This document shows positions 8,986 through 20,156 of a stretch of 64,000 bases of DNA, in pieces (position 1 is the first letter of the stretch; each line of letters begins with the position of its first letter). The DNA comes from Nematopogon swammerdamellus (taxonomy: Eukaryota > Arthropoda > Insecta > Lepidoptera > Adelidae): assembly GCA_946902875.1 (NCBI GenBank), contig OX336339.1, positions 26,009,349 to 26,073,348 of the forward strand, read 5' to 3'. The position numbers and the translations under genes were made by a program. The notes beneath the pieces were generated by a model that was not told the origin of the DNA, ran no database searches, and saw only the letters and a program-made list of their open reading frames with translations.

Positions 8986-10602
8986 CGTTATCGGATACGT
9001 TAGAAGGCCGTAGAAACTTCGCTTCATTTAATATTTGAACCTGAATCTAACAAACTTTGGTGTAAGACGACAAATCACACCGCCCCGCGGTGGGCGCCGC
9101 CGGCGCCGCTCTACGCAGTCATAGCGTGTCACACCACACATACCAGAGCATTGTTGCTTATTGCGTTCACGGGATTACGACGCTTCGTCGTGCTGAACTT
9201 GGAATAGAACTACTGGCGGCGCTGCGGCGGCGGTAGGGACGCATGGAGCATGTATGCTCTGATTTATGGATCACACGTAAAAATTGGGAGCCTGCTTCAA
9301 TTTATGTGTGTTTGGGATTGTTAGGGCCTGCGCTATTGGTTATTCGAGGCGTCTGAGCCGAGACAGCGCCGATACAACGATGTCTTATTGCAAAACTGCA
9401 GTTTCGCAATGAAAACATGTTTGGTTGGCTATGGGAAATGTTTATTCATTAGTGGGAAATAAAGAGTATCAGTCTTTGTTTCCCCTTAATTTATAATTTG
9501 GAACAACCAACAGCTCTATAACTAATTTTACAATGATAATTCAAATGCCATAGTCCAAGGAATACTTGCCGAAAAATTGTATTTAATTATCTTCTAAATA
9601 CAAAATATAATGATTGCGAACTGTTATTGACAGTTATGAGGTAAGTTTACTCAACGAGGTAAGTTTTTCTAAAAAATAAAAAATAAAAAAAAAATAAAAA
9701 ATAAATAAATCATAATTTCATAAATGGAAGTAATTTAACTTAAGAATACGCAATTTCTCTAATACCCACACATACTCGCGCATTAAATTATCAATGTAAA
9801 CCCGTACATATCAAATAACTTAACTGTAACAAAACAATCTGTCAAAACATAAACATAATTATTATTCCTAGTCTATTATTACAATACCTACAATAATCTA
9901 AAAATAACATATAAACAAGTAAAATAACACACGCACGCAACACACAAATAAAAGTTTAAGAAATTAAAATCACAATTATATAAATGAACTACACACACGA
10001 ACACACCTCACGCACACACATTAGCCGTAAACAAAAACATTTGTGCACTAATATTTCTTTGTCACTTTAACAGCTACAGAAACCATCTTAACTACACATT
10101 GTTATCCCCGATTCTGTTTAAATAACACCAATACAAACAAAAATACATACATACATACCCATATTTAAAATAAAACATAAAAATATCTACGAGTGTCCTT
10201 TCTTTATATAATAGATATTCTCTGATAGTAGCAGTGTACTATAGCGATGTTCAAATAAACTCAACTCAACCACACAACGCGCACCGCAGTCGAATGGCCG
10301 GCGTAACTACCCACATACTCATCGTAGTAAAAAATTATTTCAGTAGGTGCGTGAGACTGCGGGTGGATGTGTGGTAAGTTGTACTTACTTGTTAAGAGGT
10401 ACAAGTACACATAATGTCGACACCCACCTATAGTACAGCCATTAATGGCCAGTTTAGGTGGGAATGATTATTATCTGCCTGACTAAAACAAATTACAACT
10501 ATATTATGTTAAAAATAAGTGAAAATTGATTGTAAATAAATGTAATGTTTTAGAAATTAATAAATAAACATTTTTTACTTTAAAAAATAGTTCAAAGATG
10601 TT
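8986..10602. other. intergenic, AT-rich, no gene seen
   Basis: GC-rich patches at 9080-9115 and 9210-9235 (GGCGGCGCTGCGGCGGCGG), then from 9600 very A/T-rich DNA with A/AAT runs around 9670-9710 and ACACACGCACGC runs. No frame worth calling. Confidence 0.45.
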
Positions 10603-10934
10603 TCAAACGCCATTTATGGCGTGTTTTATGAAATGCTTCGTATTAGTTAAAATTCATAGTTCATAGTTAAAATGCTTCGTATTGTTCTCGGTAGATGCCG
10701 CGCATACACTTTTTAGTTTCTTGTACCCCGTGAATTTTTTATGTTTTCTTATTTTTATTATTTGTTGTTATATTTATTATTTTACATAATAACATATTCT
10801 GTGAAAATTTCAACGGGCTACCTATTACGGTTCAAGAAATACAGACCTCGGACAGACAGACAGACGGATAGACAAACAAACGGCGTAGGCTTAGGTAGGC
10901 GTAGATATCGTACGACGGATACGGAACCCTAAAA
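10603..10934 (+). mobile_element. family G, long subtype, 5' truncated
   Basis: Starts inside the GCCATTTATGGCGTG segment and runs through ACAGACAGACAGACGGATAG to GATACGGAACCCTAAAAA. It is followed at once by another G element in the same direction. Confidence 0.8.
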
Positions 10935-11230
10935 AGTGCGAGGCGGACTCGCGCACCGAGGTTTCCGAACCACAAATATACGTTAGAAAAATACGTTTCT
11001 TGTATGGAGAAAAGCACATTTCTTGGGGGACCCCCTTAATTTTTCAGTTTTTAATTTTTTTATTGTTTGTTGTTATATCCACCAAAATAACACATATTCT
11101 GTGAATATTTCAACATGCTAGCTATTACGGTTCCAAAGAAACCTACAGCCATCGGACGGACGGCCGGACGGACAGACAGACGGCGTACGCTTAGTAATAG
11201 ACTTCCATACGCGGTAAGGAAAAATAAAAA
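10935..11230 (+). mobile_element. family G, short subtype, head-to-tail with the previous copy
   Basis: Begins GTGCGAGGCGGACTCGCGCA directly after the A-run of the preceding copy. Carries CACGTTTCTTG-like and GGGGGACCCCC segments of the short subtype and ends near GCGGTAAGGAAAAATA with a degraded terminus. Confidence 0.75.
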
Positions 11231-12243
11231 TTACATAGATCACAATTCCAATAGGCAGATTATTTATTCCTCGTTATTGTGGGAATCACAATCTCCTGGT
11301 TCGACAGTATTCGAACGTACGACTTCGACGGCTGGTGCACTAGCAGATTTTTTAATTGATAATTTTTTAACCGAAAATTGTAATATTTCCTGGTAATTAA
11401 TCGATGCCACTGCTGCCACCTACTTTACCACTACCTTAATTTAAAAAATAACTTTTACCAAAAATAATTTTAAATATATTCACAATTCAATAATTTCACT
11501 GCTGCTTCTAAATTACCTCTATCTACCTATATGTAGTACATGGCTTAAGCATTAATTTAGATTTCCGAGAGGGATACTTTTAACAATATCTAATTCATGT
11601 GAAACCTTTCATGAAAACTATAACCATACTTTACGCCACGTTTGTCAATGTGTGCGCAGGACTTTGGTATTGTTACCAAACTGTTTCAACAGGGAACACA
11701 TCTGGAAAGAGTTCAAGAAATGGTCCCCCCCCCCCCGCACGCAAGCTGCCTCCTTCTAAGAATTTTCGTTTAACTGACTCGATGTGACAAACGCTTTTCC
11801 CTCGCCTTCGTTATCGATTCAAGGCACATCGCGGCGTCGTAATGTTTTCCGAATGACCTTTTTAAAGGAAACAAAGGGAGCGCGGGGGGGGGGGGGGGGC
11901 GGGAGGGGAGGGGAGGGGAGGACGATTTGGGTTCAGCTGCGGGTAGGATCAGAAATACGAATAAGGAAGTGGGTTTAAACTATGACTAACTACATAGCTC
12001 GGGGCAGATACTGCGGCTCCAATATGGCGCCGATAGCAATTACCCAAAGTTTTATTACAACGTTAAAAATAAAAAGTAAAATGAGAAATTAAAAAAAAAG
12101 CTTGAAATAAAAGTTTTATTACAAATTTAAAAAAACTTGAAATAAAAGTTTAATTACTAATTTTAAAAAAAGCTTGAAATAAAAGGAAAATTACAAATTT
12201 TTAAAAACTTGAAATCAAAGTTAAATTCCAATTTTAAAAAACT
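11231..12243. other. no gene; homopolymer-rich
   Basis: Contains C12 at about 11724-11735 and a G-rich tract listed separately. 12060-12240 is a loose array of CTTGAAATAAAAGTTTAATT-like units separated by A-runs. Confidence 0.45.
11884..11921 (+). other. G-rich tract, G-quadruplex candidate
   Basis: About 17 consecutive G, then CGGGA and four GGGG runs spaced by single A. This is far above the four-run minimum for a quadruplex. Confidence 0.6.
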
Positions 12244-12465
12244 CCAGAGGGCCTAGTCCGAGTTAACGTGACAGCTACGTAAACGTCAAATACCGATCGA
12301 ATTGAGTTTTTATACATGGGAGCACAATACGCTCACCGCGGCGCCACTAGAGAACTCCATACATAAAAACTTAATTCGATCGGTATTTGAACGTCAAATA
12401 CCGATCGAATTATGTTTTTAGTAGTAGTACGTAGCTGTCACGTAAACTCGGACTAGGCCCTCTGG
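12244..12465. mobile_element. 222-bp MITE with ~38-bp terminal inverted repeats
   Basis: Ends CCAGAGGGCCTAGTCCGAGT and its reverse complement, continuing inward as ACGTGACAGCTACGTA. Inside, a second inverted pair around AAATACCGATCGAATT lies on both sides of a short GC-rich centre. Non-coding and no target duplication recognised. Confidence 0.8.
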
Positions 12466-12477
12466 CCCTTAAAGTAA

Positions 12478-12545
12478 AACATACTTTCCGTTTACTTGCT
12501 TTAAGGAGTCGGGGGGCCGCTAAGTAAATACCCACGCAGCTCTGA
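12478..12545 (+). mobile_element. half copy of the MITE at 49748-49878
   Basis: Shares TTCCGTTTACTTGCTTTAAGG, GAGTCGGGGGGCCGCTA and CTCTGAGTTTTTATA with that element but lacks the second inverted repeat. Confidence 0.6.
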
Positions 12546-12622
12546 GTTTTTATACTTTATTTCGGACGTTTATATATTACCTCGGACGGACAGACAGACA
12601 GACAGACGGCGTAGACTCATTA
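12546..12622 (+). mobile_element. family G fragment
   Basis: CCTCGGACGGACAGACAGAC to GCGTAGACTCATTAATGG, the microsatellite part only. Confidence 0.55.
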
Positions 12623-12689
12623 ATGGTTTAGATTATATGCGCACAAAAAAATTCTTTCATACAAAAAATTTCTTATACGTACTTGCTTT

Positions 12690-12832
12690 GCTGCGTCTTA
12701 CATACATGATACATACTCACCACACGCTGCATCCCGACAATCGGGGTAAGCAGAGTAGTCTGTGTTGTACTGCAAGTTCTCTTGTAAACTACAGCCACAA
12801 CATCGACCACCACATTTAGCAAAGCGTGTTGA
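12690..12832 (-). mobile_element. SINE A2 3' fragment
   Basis: Starts with a TACATACATGATACATACTC tail (reverse sense) followed by CCCGACAATCGGGGTAAGCA. The A head is missing. Confidence 0.7.
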
Positions 12833-13204
12833 CCTAATAAATTAAGGAATACCTGAAAAAATATATATTAAAAAAGATACTTGGCGCAGGAAACTGTGAT
12901 CCTGGTGCGCGTTGTCATGAGGAATTGTCTCCTGCGCGCCGTAGCGAGTTTGCTTTCAATAAGTTCCTCCATTAATTATTGTCCCCAGACTCCGCCATTG
13001 TTTTTAAAAGTTCCGCGAGAACTTTCCACATAAATCTCCGTCTTTTGCAACTTCAACTAACCTAAGAACCCAGTTGTGTCAGCCGTCTATCGGTCTGTCT
13101 GAGATATGTTGAAAATGTTTTCATCTACACTATAATATATTATAAAGAGGTAACGTTTGTAAGTTTGTACGTAGGAGGTAATCTCCGAAAATACTCATTC
13201 GATT
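12833..13204. other. no recognisable feature
   Basis: Unremarkable composition, no motif. Confidence 0.35.
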
Positions 13205-13420
13205 CTAAAAATCCTGTGACAAATATTTTAGAATGGACCTTCAGGATGGACATAGACCACAGAAAAATACTTCTCTGATCTGTGACATAGACGCGAGAGA
13301 TAGATGCGAGTAGAACCGTTTGAAATTTTCACAGAATGCGGTACTATGGCGGATATAACAACAAGTAATAAAACATTTAAAAAGCGAAAAATTAAGAGGG
13401 ATCCCCATACAAGAAAGTGA
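13205..13420 (-). mobile_element. degraded family G element
   Basis: GAAATTTTCACAGAATGCGG, ATGGCGGATATAACAACAA and GGATCCCCATACAAGAAA are G landmarks. Both termini are unrecognisable. Confidence 0.6.
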
Positions 13421-13454
13421 ACTCTGTTCATAGCGTCTTCGGAAGACCATTTAT

Positions 13455-13606
13455 TCAGCTAGGTGGGTACCCGCCCGGGTAGATGCCATCGCACTGAATG
13501 AAAGGTCGTTTGAAACGGCTATTTAAATAGTTCGTGTTTTCCATCCAGCTCAGTGTAGCCGGCACGACCGAAGGGAAGCACTGACATGGCACCTAATTCA
13601 CCACCA
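13455..13606 (+). mobile_element. SINE S body fragment
   Basis: GAATGAAAGGTCGTTTGAAA through TCAGTGTAGCCGGCACGACC to GGCACCTAATTCACC, truncated before the tail. Confidence 0.75.
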
Positions 13607-13714
13607 AATATTTACGTAGCCTTACAACTCACGACACCAGGGCGAATTCGCACTCTCGCTGAAAATCGGGGACTATACTGAAGCGATCGAAAAGACATTT
13701 TCAATGTAAAAAAT

Positions 13715-13830
13715 GGCAAAACCCTACCACCTAGTAAGGTAAAGGAAAGGACCGTTTTACAGTTATGTGGAATTTTACAGTTTTACGTGGAATCCAAGCC
13801 ACGGTCAGTCTCAACGAGAAAGCTTCAAAA
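13715..13830 (-). mobile_element. SINE S5 fragment
   Basis: ACCCTACCACCTAGTAAGG to GTGGAATCCAAGCCACGGTC (B-box region in reverse), with a ~22-bp internal duplication around GTTTTACAG. Opposite in orientation to the preceding fragment. Confidence 0.65.
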
Positions 13831-14197
13831 TCTCTATGTCCATTAAAAATGTTATTACTTGCTTACTTTCTCGTTTCCAGAAACCCGAAGAACCTATCAG
13901 CTCCTAGCCAACCTTCCGTGCATCTCGAATCACGGCAGCGGTGTGCAGCGGCGGCGGCGGAACTCACGCTCACGCACGTGTGAAATTGAAATCGCTCCTT
14001 CCGCCCCCGCCTCCGCCCCCGCTTCCGCCCCCGACCGCTCGTTCTTGTTTTCGGTTTTTATGTGCGCCGTTCCGGCTTAAGTCGCTCGCCCGTTTGCTTG
14101 CGGAGGCCCTTCGCAGACGCCGCGGGACACGTATGATAGGTCAATGCTGTCAAACGAATATATTATATTTTATAAAAATAATAATCAATATCAATAC
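13831..14197. other. C-rich patch, no gene
   Basis: 13999-14036 holds three copies of a 12-bp TCCGCCCCCGCC-like unit. The frames crossing it are low complexity. Confidence 0.4.
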
Positions 14198-14515
14198 TCA
14201 ATACTAATAATAAATCTGTAAGGGATGGTCATGGAGTAAGTTACTTTGTTTTAGGAAATATTGAGTTTGTAGCCTCTATGTATGATACTAATGCAAAATT
14301 GACGATTTTTAGAAATCTTTTCTGTATGTATGTATGTATGTATGTATGTTTTAATGTTCCTCTATAACTCTTAAAGCCATAATCCGAATTTGATGAAACT
14401 TAGTACAAGCCCATTTTACTATACGGGACACAGGATAGGATTACTAAAATTCACTTCCGGCTAAGCTAAGATGTGGCTCCCATACAAATCGAATTGTTCC
14501 AAGCGCCGAAATAAT
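14198..14515 (+). mobile_element. Helitron-like H2, 5' portion
   Basis: Starts TCAATACTAATAATAAATCT and matches 54290-54600 and (reversed) 19985-20156 through GTAAGGGATGGTCATGGAGT. A (TATG)n run sits at 14321-14350. Sequence diverges after GCGCCGAAATAATGG; the matching 3' end may be the one at 16684. Confidence 0.65.
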
Positions 14516-14873
14516 GGGCGGCGCGGCGCGGCAGCGGGGGTTAGTAGCGCGTCTCGCGGAGACTGGCAGCCCGGCGGCGGCGAAGGCGCGGGACGCGGCG
14601 CGGGGTGCGGTCTGGCGGAGCGCGGTGTGTGTGTGTATGCATTGTCTCGGCAGAGTTTCTTATATTTTAATTCGATTCATAATATTATGTAGGTTAACTT
14701 CGTTAGGTATCTATTTGATTAATTTTAGGTGCAAACCTATGTAAAAGTGTTATTGCGAGTCGATGTTAGCGGATATTTATTTAATTTAAGTTCCTATTTG
14801 ATTTAAGTTAATTGATCGCATGTTTATTATATTGTACGTAGTGTAGTATGCGCGGTATATTAGCGAAGAGATT
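14516..14873. other. no recognisable feature
   Basis: A GC-rich patch to about 14625 (GGCGGCGCGGCGCGGCAGC), then AT-rich DNA. The 73- and 76-residue frames over the patch are low complexity. Confidence 0.4.
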
Positions 14874-15088
14874 CTTATTTTTACCCGATTACGGCGAAGC
14901 GAAAAGGAGAGTTATGTTTTTGACCGGTATGTATGTATGTATGTATGTTCAACTGTTCCCTCATAATAACTTCGAAACTACTTATCATAATTTGACAAAT
15001 GAGGTATCGTTTGATGCGTCTTGACCGTACGCTGGTCGTCAAGACGCATCCAACGTCTATAGGCTATAGGATATGGCGCCCTCTAGAG
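14874..15088 (+). mobile_element. repeat V copy, diverged
   Basis: TTTTTACCCGATTACGGCGA..AGCGAAAAGGAGAG followed by (GTAT)n parallels the start of V at 40129. Contains a hairpin with 13-bp perfect arms GATGCGTCTTGAC at 15013-15025 and 15038-15050. Confidence 0.5.
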
Positions 15089-15111
15089 GACATAAGTAAT
15101 GATAAAAAATT

Positions 15112-16684
15112 GCCCGCGGCTTCGCTCGCGTGAAATTCGTATTTCAAAGGAAGAAAGTAAGTAACTAAGGGCGAGCTGGGTTCAGGTAAACGATAAACCG
15201 TCTCGAAGAAAGTGAGTAACTTTTTGAGGCCGAAGGCGAAGTTGCGTTCAGGAAGACGATAAACCTTCTCGAAGACAGTAAGTAACTATGGGCGAGGCCG
15301 AAGGCCGAGCTGCGTTCAGGAAGAGGATAAACCATCTTTAAGAAAGTAAGTAACAAAGGGCGAGGCCGAAGGCCGAGCTGCGTTCAGGAAGAAGATAACC
15401 TTTTCGAAGAAAGTAAGTAATTATGGGCGAGGCCGAAGGCCGAGCTGCGTTCAGGAAGACGATAAACCTTTTCGAAGACAGTAAGTAACTATGGGCGAGG
15501 CCGAAGGCCGAGCTGCATTCAGCATGCGGGTAAACTTTTCGAAGAAAGTAAGTAACAGAGGGCGAGGCCGAAGGCCGAGCTGCGTTCAGGACAACGATAA
15601 ACCTTCTCGAAGACAGTAAGTAACTATGGGCGAGGCCGAAGGCCGAGCTGCGTTCAGGAAGAGGATGACCTGTTCGAAGAAAGTAAGTAACAGAGGGCGA
15701 GGCCGAAGGCCGAGCTTCGTTCAGGAAGACGATAAACCTTTTCGAAGACAGTAAGTAACTATAGGCGAGGCCGAAGGCCGAGCTGCGTTCAGGAAGACGA
15801 TGAATTCTCGAAGACAGTAAGTAACTATGGGCAAGGCCGAAGGCCGAGATGTGTTCAGGAAGAGGATAAACCTTTTCGAAGAAAGTAAGTAACAAAGAAG
15901 TTACTTTCTTCGAGAAGATTTATGGTCTTCCTGAACGCAGCTCGGCCTTCGGACTCGCCCTCGGTTACTTACATTCTTCGAAAAGGTTATCCTCTTCCTG
16001 AACGCAGCTCGGCCTTCGGCCTCGCCCTTTGTTACTTACTTCTTAAAGATGGTTTATCCTCTTCCTGAACGCAGCTCGGCCTTCGGCCTCGCCCATAGTT
16101 ACTTACTGTCTTCGAAAAGGTTTATCGTCTTCCTGAACGCAGCTCGGCCTTCGGCCTCGCCCTCTGTTACTTACTTTCTTAGAAAATGTTATCCTCTTCC
16201 TGAACGCAGCTCGGCCTTCGGCCTCGCCCATAGTCACTTACTGTCTTCGAGAAGGTTCAGTTTTCCTGAACGCAGCTCGGCCTTCGGCCTCGCCCTCTGT
16301 TACTTACTTTCTTCGAAAAGTTTACCCTCATCCTGAACGAAGCTCGGCCTTCGGCTTCGCCCATAGTTACTTACTTTCTTCGAAAAGGTTATCCTCTTCC
16401 TGAACGCAGCTCGGCCTTCGGCCTCGCCCTTTGTTACTTACTTTCTTATAGATGGTTTGTCCTCTTCCTGAACGCAGCTCGGCCTTCGGGCTCGCCCATA
16501 GTTACTTACTGTCTTCGAGAAGGTTTATCGTCTTCCTGAACGCAACTCCGCCTTCGGCCTCAAAAAGTTACTCACTTTCTTCGAGACGGTTTATCGTTTA
16601 CCTGAACCCAGCTCGCCCTTAGTTACTTACTTTCTTCCTTTGAAATACAAATTTCACGCGAGCGAAGCCGCGGGCAAAAGCTAG
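15112..16684. mobile_element. FB1: 1.57-kb palindrome of 22 tandem units with Helitron-type ends
   Basis: Two arms of about 785 bp meet near 15896 and are reverse complements. Each arm has 11 units of about 68 bp built on GGCGAGGCCGAAGGCCGAGC and AAGTAAGTAACTATGG. The outer ends carry GCCCGCGGCTTCGCTCGCG and its reverse complement; the right end continues GGGCAAAAGCTAG|T, the Helitron 3' pattern of a hairpin plus CTAG. Long frames here (e.g. 15338-15895 minus) are artefacts of the unit. A related array is at 37527-39052. Confidence 0.85.
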
Positions 16685-17149
16685 TATTAAATAAAGGAAC
16701 TTGAATGTATTTATTTTACCAATTGTTTTAATTTTGTTTTTTAACTCCCTCTCTATTGTCTCAAATTAATACCACAATCACTGCATAATGAATAAATTCA
16801 TCAAAAAATACTATGTGCATGTTTTACCCTTGTGTTAATTGTTCCTGCCTCAATAAACAAATAACGCTATCAATGTTAGGCACCTACTGTATCAGTACCT
16901 ACAATTTCAAATAATATTTCCATGAAATGAATGAATTCAGCACCTCCACTAAAACGTAAACGCTCGCTTGACACAAAAGATAAGAGGTATCGTGGGACAC
17001 GTGGATGGAACGAAATTCCTGTTGCTATATATTATTATGTATTTAATAACATGCAGAATGAAATAAATTAACGTTTGAGAGTAATTAAATGAAAAATAAA
17101 AAAAATTACGTCTATACTGCAGTAATAAGGCGTGTTAATAAATTAGACA
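16685..17149. other. no recognisable feature
   Basis: AT-rich, non-repetitive within the window. Confidence 0.4.
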
Positions 17150-17312
17150 ATAATATAAACAATAAATTAGCCCTCTTTGTTCGCCCTGTAGCCGGCATGG
17201 CGCCTCTCTAAGTGTGGGGTTTCGCGAGGAGTGCTGTTATTGGCTGTGTCTTAATCTTCCTTTGAACTTTTTGGCACAGCCACCCGTGCCGATCGTCTAT
17301 AAAAAATACCTA
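17150..17312 (+). mobile_element. jockey-like LINE 3' tail
   Basis: TGTAGCCGGCATGGCGCCTC, GAGGAGTGCTGTTATTGGCT and CACCCGTGCCGATCGTCTAT then AAAAAA match the 3' UTR that follows an RT C-terminus at 41063-41530. This is a 5'-truncated copy in the plus direction. Confidence 0.7.
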
Positions 17313-17380
17313 TACATAGTCATACGCTCGTAAACACACAAACACACATACTACAATAAAAGTGTCGTGACGGTTGAATT

Positions 17381-17455
17381 CTTACCCTTTTTTCGGCCTA
17401 ACTCTTATTCGCCAAGTGTCTGGAGTGCAACTTGCGATAAGGAACTTCGTTCCAA
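17381..17455 (-). repeat. minor repeat X
   Basis: Reverse strand has GGAACGAAGTTCC then CCAGACACTTGGCGAATAAG and a purine-rich end. Shared with 27256-27310 and 45540-45605. Nature unknown. Confidence 0.6.
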
Positions 17456-17988
17456 AATTAAAATAATTCGTCGTAGCTAGCGGAGTAACTAGCTTAGACC
17501 TAACGGCAACATTCTTCGTCGACATAACCAATGTCGAAGTTTCACACGAATCCCGACAACAAGGCGACCGGGCACAATGGTATCGTATGACGGTGCGTGC
17601 CGCGACTGCAGATTTCATTTTGGCCAATTTAAATAGACTATTTATTCGGCGTCTGAGTTCGGTTCGTGAGGACCGCGCCCGGGTCCTTCACCCTCCCTCC
17701 ACATACGATACGACACCGAGCCGGGGTAGCTCCTTAATAGTTTGTTGGGGAAACGGCTGCAGCTGAAGTGGCAATTTCAATAGGTCTTAAAAGTCTGCTC
17801 GTTGCGTTGCGACGTGTACTCAGATTTCAGATTCAGACATTTATTTTGCCATAAAGAACACACAACATTAACAATTTCAGCTAGGGAACGCTGCTTCGGT
17901 CCTTGGGACTGCTGTCACAGTCGCAGTCAGTAATGGACGAGATTTTTATTTTAATTTAGTTACTAGTTTGATTAGGTATACTCTGTTG
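17456..17988. other. no gene; short LINE-tail piece
   Basis: 17840-17885 (CAGACATTTATTTTGCCATA) resembles a reversed family Z tail. The remainder is non-repetitive without a coding motif. Confidence 0.4.
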
Positions 17989-18294
17989 TTTTTTTTTTTA
18001 GGATTCCGTATCCCGTACGGAAGCCAATTACTAAGCCTACGCCGTCTGTCTGTCTGTCCGTCCGTCTGTCTCTCTGTCTGTCCGAGGGCTGTATCTCTTG
18101 AACCGTAATAGGTAGCCCGTTGAAATTCACAGAGTATGTGTTATTATGGCGGATATAACAAATAATAAAAAATTTAGAAAGGAAAAAATTAAGGGGAGTT
18201 CCCATACAAGAAACGTGTTTTATTTCAATGTGTTTTTTTTTTGTGGTGCGGAAACCTAGGTGCGCGAGTCCGACTCGCACTTGGCTGGTTTTTT
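17989..18294 (-). mobile_element. family G, short subtype, full length
   Basis: From T-run plus AGGATTCCGTATCCCGTACG to GTGCGCGAGTCCGACTCGCA CTTGGCTGG and a T-run. A clean reference copy of the short subtype, about 300 bp. Confidence 0.85.
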
Positions 18295-18369
18295 CTTTAT
18301 AATTTTAATAATATAAACAGCTGTAATAAAAAATAAAATACACAATTAAGTACATTAACAATATTTCAT

Positions 18370-18500
18370 TTGGACACACGGGGAGCTGGCATGACGCGTC
18401 TCTGAGCGTGGTTCCGCGAGGAGTGGTGTTATTGGCTGTGTCCGATCTTCCGATGAAGTATTGTGCACAGACGCCCGCGCCGCCTGTCTAAATAAAAACA
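18370..18500 (+). mobile_element. jockey-like LINE 3' tail
   Basis: GAGCTGGCATGACGCGTCTC to CCGCCTGTCTAAATAAAAAC, the same family as 17150-17312 with moderate divergence. Confidence 0.65.
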
Positions 18501-18526
18501 TGCATAATTCGTCATGAGTCGTGATC

Positions 18527-18699
18527 ATTTTAAGGTTCCGTATCTATACGAAAGCATATTACTAAGCCTACGGCGCGCCGTCTGTCCGTCTGTCTGTCTG
18601 TCCGCCTAAGGGGTTGTATCTTTTGAACAGTAATAAGTATCGAGTTGGAAATGTTCACAGAATATGTGTTATTATGGCGCATATGCCAACAAATAATAA
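18527..18699 (-). mobile_element. family G, truncated
   Basis: Runs from TTTTAAGGTTCCGTATC to CAACAAATAATAAA and stops in its internal A/T tract, where a plus-strand G element begins. Confidence 0.75.
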
Positions 18700-19027
18700 A
18701 AAAACCGGCCAAGTGCGAGTCGAACTCGCGCACCGAGGGTTCCGTATCGCCATGTCATGGCTGGCGCCACTCACGCCATCTATGGCGTGTTATGAAGAGC
18801 TTCATATTAGTTAAAAGTCATGATTAGTTAAAATGCTTCACAATCTATTCGGTAGAAGGCGCGCGCGCTGTATGCGCGCGTCTTTTTGGTTTCTTCTACG
18901 GCAACCGCCGTGAATTTTTTACTTTTTCTTATTTTCATTATTTATTGTTATATCGGCCATAATAACACATATTCTGTGAAAATTTCAACGGGCTACCTAT
19001 TACGGTTCAAGAGATACAGCCCTCGGG

Positions 19028-19059
<32 letters not shown>

Positions 19060-19112
19060 GAGACAGACGGCGTAGGCTTAGTAATAGGGTCCCGCACCGG
19101 ATACGGAACCCT
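18700..19112 (+). mobile_element. family G, long subtype, full length
   Basis: AAAACCGGCCAAGTGCGAGT to GGATACGGAACCCTAATAA, about 413 bp. Best plus-strand reference copy of the long subtype, with GCCATGTCATGG and GCCATCTATGGCGTG. Confidence 0.88.
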
Positions 19113-19571
19113 AATAAGAAATAATTATAGTTACCATTCTATGCATTTTGTTTAAACCTTTTTTTTTTTTTAGAAAATGTAATGCATCAGCGGCCCTTGG
19201 GGTGACATAAAGCTGACTTTTTGTTTTGTTTTAATTAGGCCCGCGTCGGTACTGAGGGCAGATAAAGTTAAAAAGTTAATTAGCTTAAATTTTAACTGCG
19301 GAAGGGCGGCTTTCGAATTTTCGGACGTACACATCGTTCAGTTTAAAACGACACGAACGCTCTTCGGTCCTGCGATAGAGTGCGGTATTGGCGCATCGGA
19401 GTGAAAGAGCATACTAAATTGTATTGAGTACAGGGCAAGGAAAGGAACCAAATCTTTATAACGATAAAGCATATTCTTATTCTAGAAGTTTCATATTTAA
19501 TTACGTTTGTGAAAACGTTACCGGAATTGGTTTTCCTTTACAAATATATATATACATACATATAGATATAT
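19113..19571. other. no recognisable feature
   Basis: Contains T- and AT-runs, ending in (TATA)n next to the TIR element. Confidence 0.35.
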
Positions 19572-19957
19572 AGGGTGTTACGATGACCATGTCATTAACT
19601 TCGGGAGGGTTACATAGACACTCAAATAAACACGTTACGCAAAAAAAAAAATATATGTTTATAGTATTACTTTTCGAGAAATTTAACAAAACATGTTAGC
19701 TACCTAAACATTAACCTGTGTGTAACAGTAGGTAACTTGCATTGTACGGGGTCAATGACCGTACTATGTTCAAACGCAGAACAGCTGTTTGTTGTAAGTA
19801 AGTCACAAGGTCACTATGATTGGTTTTCACAGCTACTTATTTGATTTAATTTTTTTGTTAGGAGAAAAAATGCCCCTATAAACATATGTTTTTTTCTTAC
19901 GTAAAGGTGTGTATGTAACCCTCCCGAAGTTAATGACATGGTCAGCGAAACACCTTA
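19572..19957. mobile_element. 386-bp TIR element
   Basis: Both ends read GACCATGTCATTAACTTCGG then GAGGGTTACAT in inverted orientation. Similarity extends about 85 bp inward to AACATATGTTT. TATA lies at both outer junctions and could be a target duplication of a TA-type insertion. Interior is non-coding. Confidence 0.72.
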
Positions 19958-19984
19958 TATAGATGTAGGTTTACCAATCTGCAC

Positions 19985-20156
19985 ACTTCGGATGATCGGT
20001 TTAAGAGTTATAGAGGAACATACATACATACAGAAAATATTTTTAAAAATCGTCAATTAGTTTAAGCATCATACATAGAGTCTACAGACGCAATATCTCA
20101 TAAAACAAAGTAACTTACTCCATGACCATCTCTTACAGATTTATTATTAGTATTGA
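19985..20156 (-). mobile_element. Helitron-like H2, 5' portion
   Basis: Reverse complement of the H2 start TCAATACTAATAATAAATCT, which lies at 20156. No CTAG end found; 5' half only. Confidence 0.6.

Noticed and set aside
15338..16336. Repetitive frames of 185 and 95 residues
   Set aside because: The ~68-bp unit of FB1 happens to stay open; the same text appears from both arms of the palindrome.
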